Below, in pieces: positions 58,535 through 64,000 of a stretch of DNA of 64,000 bases. Under the pieces are notes generated by a model. It made no database searches and had not been told where the DNA came from. It saw only the letters and a program-made list of their open reading frames with translations. Made by a program: the position numbers and the translations under genes. Where the stretch lies: contig NZ_CP023396.1 in the NCBI RefSeq assembly GCF_008808095.1, positions 744,001 to 808,000 of the forward strand, read 5' to 3'. Source of the DNA: Pseudoalteromonas ruthenica. Its GTDB lineage: Bacteria > Pseudomonadota > Gammaproteobacteria > Enterobacterales > Alteromonadaceae. Position 1 is the stretch's first letter. The number at the start of each line of letters is the position of its first letter.

Positions 58535-59410
58535 CTAAAAGAGCTGTTCCTGTTGGTGCTTTTCACCCGGGAATGGCTCAACGGCACGGTGATAATAGCC
58601 ACAAAAGCGCTGCAAATCCTGCGCAAACTGGCGTGCCAGTAAAGGCGCTCCGTCGTTATCAGCGGTGTGTAAAAACACATAAGGTGACTTGCCTTCATCT
58701 AACCACTGTTTAATCTTTGCCAACCAAGGCTGGTAATAGTGCTGATACTCATCACTTAGCGCAGCAATCACAAAACGCACCACTGGGCGCTCGCCCAAGG
58801 CCACCGCATGCACTGGTAAATGAGGTTTCTTCTGCTGTGCGTCAATAATGGCGTCACTATAGGGAGAGACGGCAAACAGCGCCCGGGTGTCCATACAAAC
58901 ACGATCAATATTATGTTGATGTAAAAATCGGTTCAGTGCGCGCTCGCTGTCACCTTTGGTAAAAAAATCGCGGTGGCGCACTTCCACGCTGTAGTGCAAG
59001 TCTTTGGGTAGTTGGGCAATAAAGTGTTGCAGTCGGGGTAGGTGCGTTGGTGTAAAGCTTGCTGGCAATTGCAACATCAAGCTGCCTACTTTGCTGAATA
59101 AGGGCGCCATTAGTTTAAGCCAGTGCGTGAGTTCTTGCTTTGGAGCTTGCAAGGCACTGTCGTGGCTAAAACGCTTAGGAAATTTAAAGGTAAAGCGGAA
59201 GTGCTCATCACTGCTGTGCAGCCAGCGCTTTACCACATCGGGGCTGGGGTCGGCATAGAAAGTGGTATTTCCCTCCACAGCATTGAATACTTCGCTGTAA
59301 CGGGCGAGCATCTGTGATTGTTGGCAGTGTTGGGCAAATAATTGTCCTTTCCACGCGGTATTAGACCACTGTGGACAACCTAGATAAAGCATGGTTAGGG
59401 CACGGTTCAT
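58535..59410 (-). CDS. YecE-type DUF72 protein
   Basis: 291 residues with TIM-barrel DUF72 features: LYLGCPQWSNTAWKGQLF at the start, FRFTFKFPKRFSHD, YSVEVRHRDFF and a C-terminal YVFLHTADNDGAPLLARQFAQDL. The homologous yecE also lies between aspS and cmoA in E. coli. Function unknown. Confidence 0.9.
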   Translation of the reverse strand: MNRALTMLYLGCPQWSNTAWKGQLFAQHCQQSQMLARYSEVFNAVEGNTTFYADPSPDVVKRWLHSSDEHFRFTFKFPKRFSHDSALQAPKQELTHWLKLMAPLFSKVGSLMLQLPASFTPTHLPRLQHFIAQLPKDLHYSVEVRHRDFFTKGDSERALNRFLHQHNIDRVCMDTRALFAVSPYSDAIIDAQQKKPHLPVHAVALGERPVVRFVIAALSDEYQHYYQPWLAKIKQWLDEGKSPYVFLHTADNDGAPLLARQFAQDLQRFCGYYHRAVEPFPGEKHQQEQLF

Positions 59411-59578
59411 AGTGATTGGCAGCTATGCTAGCACAGCTTTATGGCTTTGGATGTTCAATAAGTGTGCAACTCGGAGTTTGCTTCGTGACATTGACTGCCG
59501 TTTTTATATAATTGACGCAATTAATTTGGCCACTGCGTGCTTAAACCAATGCGCGCTTACAATTAAAACAGGAATATT

Positions 59579-61357
59579 ATGCGCTCTATATATTGCGGAC
59601 ACTTAAATAAAAGTCATGTCGACCAAGAAGTTACTCTGTGTGGGTGGATCAACAAACGCCGCGATTTAGGTGGCTTGATCTTCGTCGATGTGCGTGACCG
59701 CGAAGGTTTGGTGCAGGTGGTGTTCGACCCGGAAGTCGAAGGGCTTATGGATGTGGCGAATAAACTTCGTCAAGAATTCTGTGTACAAGTCAAAGGGGTA
59801 GTCCGCGCTCGCCCTGACAGCCAAGTCAACAAAGACATGAGCACAGGTGAAGTGGAAATTCTAGGTACTGGCCTTGAGATCATTAACCGCAGCGACGCTC
59901 TACCACTGGATTTTAACCAGCAAAACTCCGAAGAGCGCCGTCTAAAATACCGTTATTTGGATCTTCGCCGCTTAGAGATGAGCGACCGTATTAAGTTGCG
60001 TGCCAAAGCCACAAGTTTTGTTCGCCGCTTCCTTGATAGCAATGACTTCCTCGATATTGAAACGCCGGTACTGACGAAAGCGACCCCTGAAGGAGCACGT
60101 GACTACCTTGTGCCAAGCCGTGTGCATCATGGCAGCTTCTATGCATTGCCGCAGTCGCCACAGTTGTTTAAACAATTGTTGATGATGTCTGGCTTTGACC
60201 GTTACTACCAAATCGTTAAATGTTTCCGTGATGAAGATTTACGTGCCGACCGCCAGCCAGAGTTCACGCAAATCGATATCGAAACCTCATTTATGAGTTC
60301 AGACCAAGTTCGCGGTGTCACTGAAAAACTGATCCGTGATATGTGGCAAGAGTTGCTGAATGTTGATTTGGGCGAGTTCCCGGTGATGGCCTACAGCGAA
60401 GCCATGCGCCGCTTTGGCTCTGACAAGCCTGACCTACGTAACCCGATGGAGCTTATTGACGTTGCTGATTTGGTTAAAGACGTTGAGTTCAAAGTGTTCT
60501 CTGGCCCTGCCAATGATGAGAAAGGCCGCGTAGCTGTGCTTAGCGTGCCAGGCGGAGCGTCGTTGTCACGCAAGCAAATTGACGAGTACACCAAGTTTAT
60601 CGGCATCTATGGCGCTAAAGGTTTAGCCTGGATGAAGGTCAATGACCGCGACGCAGGTGTGGAAGGCGTGCAATCACCGATTGCTAAATTCTTGAACGAA
60701 GAGGTGATCACCGCCTTACTTGAACGCACCAATGCGCAAACTGGCGATATCATTTTATTCGGTGCCGACTCACGCAATGTGGTCAATGAAGCCATGGGTG
60801 CGCTGCGCTTGAAGATTGGTTTAGACCTTGAGCTAACTGATTTAACCAAATGGGCACCATTGTGGGTCGTAGACTTCCCGATGTTTGAAGAAGACGATGA
60901 AGGTAATCTACACGCGGTTCACCACCCATTTACTGCGCCAAAAGATGTCAGCCCAGAGGAGCTGGAAGCCAACCCTGCCGGCACGCTTTCTGATGCCTAC
61001 GACATGGTTCTTAATGGTTACGAAGTGGGTGGTGGTTCGGTGCGTATCCACAACAATGCGATGCAACAAGCGGCGTTCCGAGTATTGGGGATCAATGAGC
61101 AAGAGCAACAAGATAAGTTCGGTTTCCTACTCGATGCGTTGAAGTATGGTACACCGCCGCACGCTGGCTTGGCGTTCGGCCTTGACCGTCTAGTGATGTT
61201 GCTTTGTGGTACAGACAATATTCGTGATGTCATTGCCTTCCCGAAAACGACGCAAGCATCTTGTTTGATGACCGATGCTCCGAGTGTGGCAAATCCCGAC
61301 GCTCTGCAAGAGCTGGGTATCGGAGTGACTGCCTCTGAGAGTGAACAAAGCGAATAA
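59579..61357 (+). CDS. aspS: Aspartyl-tRNA synthetase
   Basis: 592 residues. N-terminal OB anticodon-binding domain ([26 protein letters not shown]), class II motif 2 ([20 protein letters not shown]) and motif 3 ([13 protein letters not shown]), with the bacterial GAD insertion between. Followed by a terminator, then ruvCAB. Confidence 0.97.
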   Translation: MRSIYCGHLNKSHVDQEVTLCGWINKRRDLGGLIFVDVRDREGLVQVVFDPEVEGLMDVANKLRQEFCVQVKGVVRARPDSQVNKDMSTGEVEILGTGLEIINRSDALPLDFNQQNSEERRLKYRYLDLRRLEMSDRIKLRAKATSFVRRFLDSNDFLDIETPVLTKATPEGARDYLVPSRVHHGSFYALPQSPQLFKQLLMMSGFDRYYQIVKCFRDEDLRADRQPEFTQIDIETSFMSSDQVRGVTEKLIRDMWQELLNVDLGEFPVMAYSEAMRRFGSDKPDLRNPMELIDVADLVKDVEFKVFSGPANDEKGRVAVLSVPGGASLSRKQIDEYTKFIGIYGAKGLAWMKVNDRDAGVEGVQSPIAKFLNEEVITALLERTNAQTGDIILFGADSRNVVNEAMGALRLKIGLDLELTDLTKWAPLWVVDFPMFEEDDEGNLHAVHHPFTAPKDVSPEELEANPAGTLSDAYDMVLNGYEVGGGSVRIHNNAMQQAAFRVLGINEQEQQDKFGFLLDALKYGTPPHAGLAFGLDRLVMLLCGTDNIRDVIAFPKTTQASCLMTDAPSVANPDALQELGIGVTASESEQSE

Positions 61358-61373
61358 GCGATAGCGATAAAAG

Positions 61374-61397
61374 AAGCGGCTCAGGCCGCTTTTTTTA
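61374..61397 (+). terminator. Terminator after aspS
   Basis: Stem AAGCGGC / GCCGCTT with loop TCAG and a seven-T run. Confidence 0.88.
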
Positions 61398-61406
61398 TGC
61401 TTCAGC

Positions 61407-61435
61407 TTTACACTGGTCATACATACAGTTACCAT
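61407..61435 (+). promoter_or_regulatory. ruvCAB promoter with SOS box
   Basis: TTTACA (61407-61412), 17-base spacer, TACCAT (61430-61435). The spacer contains CTGGTCATACATACAG (61413-61428), one base from the LexA consensus CTGT-N8-ACAG. E. coli ruvAB is LexA-controlled; here the box would also bring ruvC under SOS. Confidence 0.75.
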
Positions 61436-61468
61436 TTCCATAAGCGAGAATAATAATAAGGTCAGTGG

Positions 61469-61990
61469 GTGAGTATAATTTTGGGAATTGACCCCGGCTC
61501 GCGCTTTACCGGCTATGGTGTCGTGCAGCAGCAAGGGCATAAGTTCCATTACTTGGGCAGTGGCTGTATTAAGTTAGGTGATAACGCCTTCCCGTTGCGT
61601 TTAAAAATGATTTTCCAAGGCGTCAGCCAACTCATTGAGCAATTTAATCCTACCGCGTTTGCCATAGAACAAGTGTTTATGGCCCACAATCCTGATTCGG
61701 CATTAAAGCTAGGGCAAGCCCGGGGCGCAGCCATTGTCGCCGCCACCTTGGCCGATATTGACGTGTCAGAATACTCCGCGCGGCAAGTGAAACAAGCTGT
61801 GGTTGGGCGGGGCTCTGCGGAAAAGGCACAGGTACAACACATGGTGAAGCATATCTTGAAGCTGCCAGCGACGCCGCAAGCAGATGCCGCCGACGCCTTG
61901 GCTATTGCCATGTGCCATGGTCACTCACAACAAAACTTAATAAAACTGTCCGGTCAAGCACGTAAAACCGTGCGCGGACGCTTGAGGTAA
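61469..61990 (+). CDS. ruvC: RuvC, Holliday junction resolvase
   Basis: 173 residues from GTG. First catalytic Asp in [14 protein letters not shown], Glu in AIEQVF and the two Asp in [12 protein letters not shown]. Cleaves Holliday junctions as a dimer with RuvAB. Directly joined to ruvA, unlike E. coli where ruvC is transcribed apart from ruvAB. Confidence 0.96.
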   Translation: MSIILGIDPGSRFTGYGVVQQQGHKFHYLGSGCIKLGDNAFPLRLKMIFQGVSQLIEQFNPTAFAIEQVFMAHNPDSALKLGQARGAAIVAATLADIDVSEYSARQVKQAVVGRGSAEKAQVQHMVKHILKLPATPQADAADALAIAMCHGHSQQNLIKLSGQARKTVRGRLR

Positions 61991-61992
61991 CA

Positions 61993-62613
61993 ATGATAGG
62001 ACGAATTAGAGGATTGTTGGTTGAGAAGCAGCCCCCTGAAGTGTTAGTGGAAGCAGCAGGCATTGGCTATGAAATCAACCTCCCCATGAGTTGCTTTTAT
62101 GCACTTCCCGAGTGTGGTGAACAGGTCACCTTGTATACCCACTTTGTGGTGCGAGAGGATGCGCAGCTGTTATTTGGGTTTAACACCAAAAACGAACGTG
62201 CCCTGTTTCGTGAATTATTAAAAGCCAATGGGGTAGGGCCTAAACTAGGCCTAGGTATTTTATCGGGAATGTCGGCAGAGCAATTTATCCATTGCGTTCA
62301 TCATGGCGATGCAAGCACCTTAGTAAAGCTTCCTGGCGTTGGCAAAAAAACCGCAGAGCGGTTAGTGTTAGAAATGAAAGACAGGCTTAAAGATTGGGGT
62401 CCTGACTTATTTACCCCTCACACTGACGCGGCACCAATAGATGCGCCCAATGGCGATACTTTGGTCGCGAGTCATGCCCAAGACGATGCGGTGGCCGCAC
62501 TTGAAGCTCTGGGCTATAAAAATGCTCAGGCAGTGAAGTCGGTAAAAGCAGTCGCGAAGCCAGGCATGGCCTCCGAAGAAATGATTAAGCAAGCGCTCAA
62601 AGCGATGCTATAA
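61993..62613 (+). CDS. ruvA: RuvA, Holliday junction DNA helicase subunit
   Basis: 206 residues: [14 protein letters not shown] fold, HhH motifs ([37 protein letters not shown]) and C-terminal domain III that binds RuvB. Starts two bases after ruvC. Confidence 0.97.
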   Translation: MIGRIRGLLVEKQPPEVLVEAAGIGYEINLPMSCFYALPECGEQVTLYTHFVVREDAQLLFGFNTKNERALFRELLKANGVGPKLGLGILSGMSAEQFIHCVHHGDASTLVKLPGVGKKTAERLVLEMKDRLKDWGPDLFTPHTDAAPIDAPNGDTLVASHAQDDAVAALEALGYKNAQAVKSVKAVAKPGMASEEMIKQALKAML

Positions 62614-62626
62614 CAGAGATACCATC

Positions 62627-63634
62627 ATGATAGAAGCGGATCGGCTGATTGAGCCAGAGGTACAGGGTAATGAGGATGTGGTCGATAGAGCCATTCGGCC
62701 TAAGTTATTGGCCGACTATCACGGCCAACCTCATGTTAAACAGCAGATGGATATTTTTATCGAGGCCGCACGCTCACGTAGCGAGGCCTTAGATCATCTC
62801 CTTATATTTGGTCCCCCTGGGTTAGGTAAAACCACGTTAGCCAATATTGTTGCTAATGAACTCGATGTGAGTATTAAAACGACTTCCGGTCCAGTGTTGG
62901 AGAAAGCCGGCGATCTCGCCGCCTTACTGACTAATTTAGAAGCTCATGATGTGCTGTTTATCGACGAAATTCATCGCATGAGTCCGCATGTTGAGGAAAT
63001 ACTCTATCCAGCCATGGAAGACTATCAACTCGATATCATGATTGGTGAAGGCCCCGCAGCGCGCTCGATTAAACTTGATTTACCGCCATTTACTTTAATT
63101 GGTGCAACGACCCGTGCAGGTTCATTGACCTCTCCACTGCGCGATCGTTTCGGTATTGTGCAACGTTTGGAGTTTTATTCCGTTGCCGACCTTGCCGCCA
63201 TTGTCAAACGCTCCGCCGATCATTTAGGTTTAGCAGTTGACGAGCAGGGCGCTTTAGAAGTCGCCAAGCGCTCGCGAGGGACTCCCCGCATAGCTAATCG
63301 ACTACTGCGTAGAGTGCGAGATTTTGCTGAAGTTAAAGGTGATGGTCGTGTATGCATTGATATTGCCGCACAAGCGCTCGATATGGTCGATGTAGACAAA
63401 AGCGGTTTTGATTATATGGACCGTAAATACTTGTTAGCGATTATAGAAAAGTTTATGGGCGGGCCGGTGGGGCTGGATAATCTCGCAGCAGCCATCGGCG
63501 AGGAAAAAGAAACCATAGAAGATGTGATTGAACCCTATCTAATACAGCAAGGCTTTATCCAGCGTACGCCGCGAGGACGGATTGTATCAGATCATGCCTA
63601 TGCGCATTTTGGTCTCAGTAAAACAACAGACTAA
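62627..63634 (+). CDS. ruvB: RuvB, Holliday junction branch-migration ATPase
   Basis: 335 residues. Walker [15 protein letters not shown], Walker [10 protein letters not shown], sensor 1 GATTRAG, arginine finger LRDRFGI and the winged-helix end ([12 protein letters not shown]). Drives branch migration with RuvA. Last gene of the operon. Confidence 0.97.
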   Translation: MIEADRLIEPEVQGNEDVVDRAIRPKLLADYHGQPHVKQQMDIFIEAARSRSEALDHLLIFGPPGLGKTTLANIVANELDVSIKTTSGPVLEKAGDLAALLTNLEAHDVLFIDEIHRMSPHVEEILYPAMEDYQLDIMIGEGPAARSIKLDLPPFTLIGATTRAGSLTSPLRDRFGIVQRLEFYSVADLAAIVKRSADHLGLAVDEQGALEVAKRSRGTPRIANRLLRRVRDFAEVKGDGRVCIDIAAQALDMVDVDKSGFDYMDRKYLLAIIEKFMGGPVGLDNLAAAIGEEKETIEDVIEPYLIQQGFIQRTPRGRIVSDHAYAHFGLSKTTD

Positions 63635-64000
63635 CCCTGGCACACCATGCCGAGCGTTTTGGCTCGGCCCAACCTGCCTCATTCTCTTCCCAATACACCC
63701 AAGTCTAGGTCGACGCTATCAAGCTGCTCGCCTCATAAAGCTTATTAAAAGCAGAGTAATTCACAACAGATTAAGCTGTGCTTGGTATCTTATTGCAGGC
63801 AAAAAAAAGCCCGCTAACAAAGCGGGCAAAACAACAAGTTGAAGGAAGTAAATCCAAATAAGCCAAGTGAATGAGCAACGCTAAAGTTAATCAATCAATG
63901 GCCGAGGTGGGGAATCAGAAACCACCTCTTGAACTGTGCATAAGAGCTCAATTGGTTGCGCTAGCTCAGTACAGGGTGAATATTACGGACTAAATGGGCC
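63635..64000. other. Region after ruvB with a minus-strand terminator
   Basis: No gene that I can support. GCCCGCT / AGCGGGC (63809-63827) is followed by T8 on the minus strand, so it ends a transcript coming from the right. A second hairpin GAGGTGG / CCACCTC (63904-63928) lies upstream of it on that strand. A minus-strand frame from 63999 closes at 63961 (ending HPVLS) and could be the tail of a gene beyond the window. Confidence 0.5.

Noticed and set aside
63961-63999. C-terminal end of a minus-strand gene entering from the right
   Set aside because: Thirteen codons cannot be assigned; mentioned only as a possibility.
63955-64000. tRNA-like string GCGCTAGCTCAGT
   Set aside because: Only a D-arm-like fragment; no acceptor stem, anticodon arm or T-arm can be drawn, and the sequence ends at the window edge.

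Overview
The window is a chromosomal segment of a marine-type gammaproteobacterium, most likely Alteromonadales (Pseudoalteromonas-, Idiomarina- or Shewanella-like). Evidence for this is the standard lpxD-fabZ-lpxA-lpxB-rnhB-dnaE-accA-tilS order, the E. coli-like neighbourhood aspS/yecE/cmoA/cmoB with ruvC-ruvA-ruvB, secreted M28 and vibriolysin-type M4 proteases with paired PPC domains, and DUF3014, DUF3334 and DUF6435 genes. The genus cannot be fixed from sequence alone.

Layout. 1-15.7 kb: lipid A, fatty acid, replication and tRNA-modification genes, interrupted between lpxA and lpxB by a minus-strand cytochrome bd operon (cydA-cydB-cydX-cydD-cydC) with a 26-bp perfect palindrome at its promoter. 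15.7-25.4 kb: a membrane protein, a GGDEF gene killed by one amber codon, a CPA2 K+/H+ antiporter, a patatin phospholipase, a DUF3014 gene frameshifted in a C8 run, and two secreted proteases.

25.8-35.35 kb is the accessory region and the main discovery. Downstream of the 4.5S SRP RNA gene (ffs) lies a 9.4-kb segment bounded by inverted, TnsB-site-like ends. Just inside the ffs-proximal end is a one-spacer CRISPR with type I-F3-like hairpin repeats and a terminator. Its spacer matches ffs at 21 of 33 positions, and the element begins 47 bp beyond that match. These are the placement rules of CRISPR-associated Tn7-like (I-F3 CAST) transposons, but the segment has no tns, tniQ or cas gene. Its cargo is a complete integron: an integrase with a LexA-overlapped promoter, attI, and six cassettes with attC sites, led by a 2.3-kb KAP-family NTPase. 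Two nested IS3-family elements sit in the array. I read it as a non-autonomous, guide-RNA-homed Tn7-like element carrying an SOS-linked integron.

35.4-39.9 kb: NO detoxification (hmp, nnrS, a small membrane gene) divergent from norR, with two NorR-type sites and a sigma-54-like promoter. 40.1-50.3 kb: a signalling cluster with a REC-PAS-GGDEF-EAL protein, a REC-GGDEF protein, a Tat-exported solute-binding protein and two large hybrid histidine kinases. 50.4 kb: a MITE-like element inserted into a DUF6435 gene. 51-53 kb: cupin, TonB-like, ECF sigma and a probable anti-sigma gene. 53-58 kb: DUF3108, purN, purM, cmoB, cmoA and DUF3334. 58.5-64 kb: yecE, aspS and ruvCAB with a probable SOS box.
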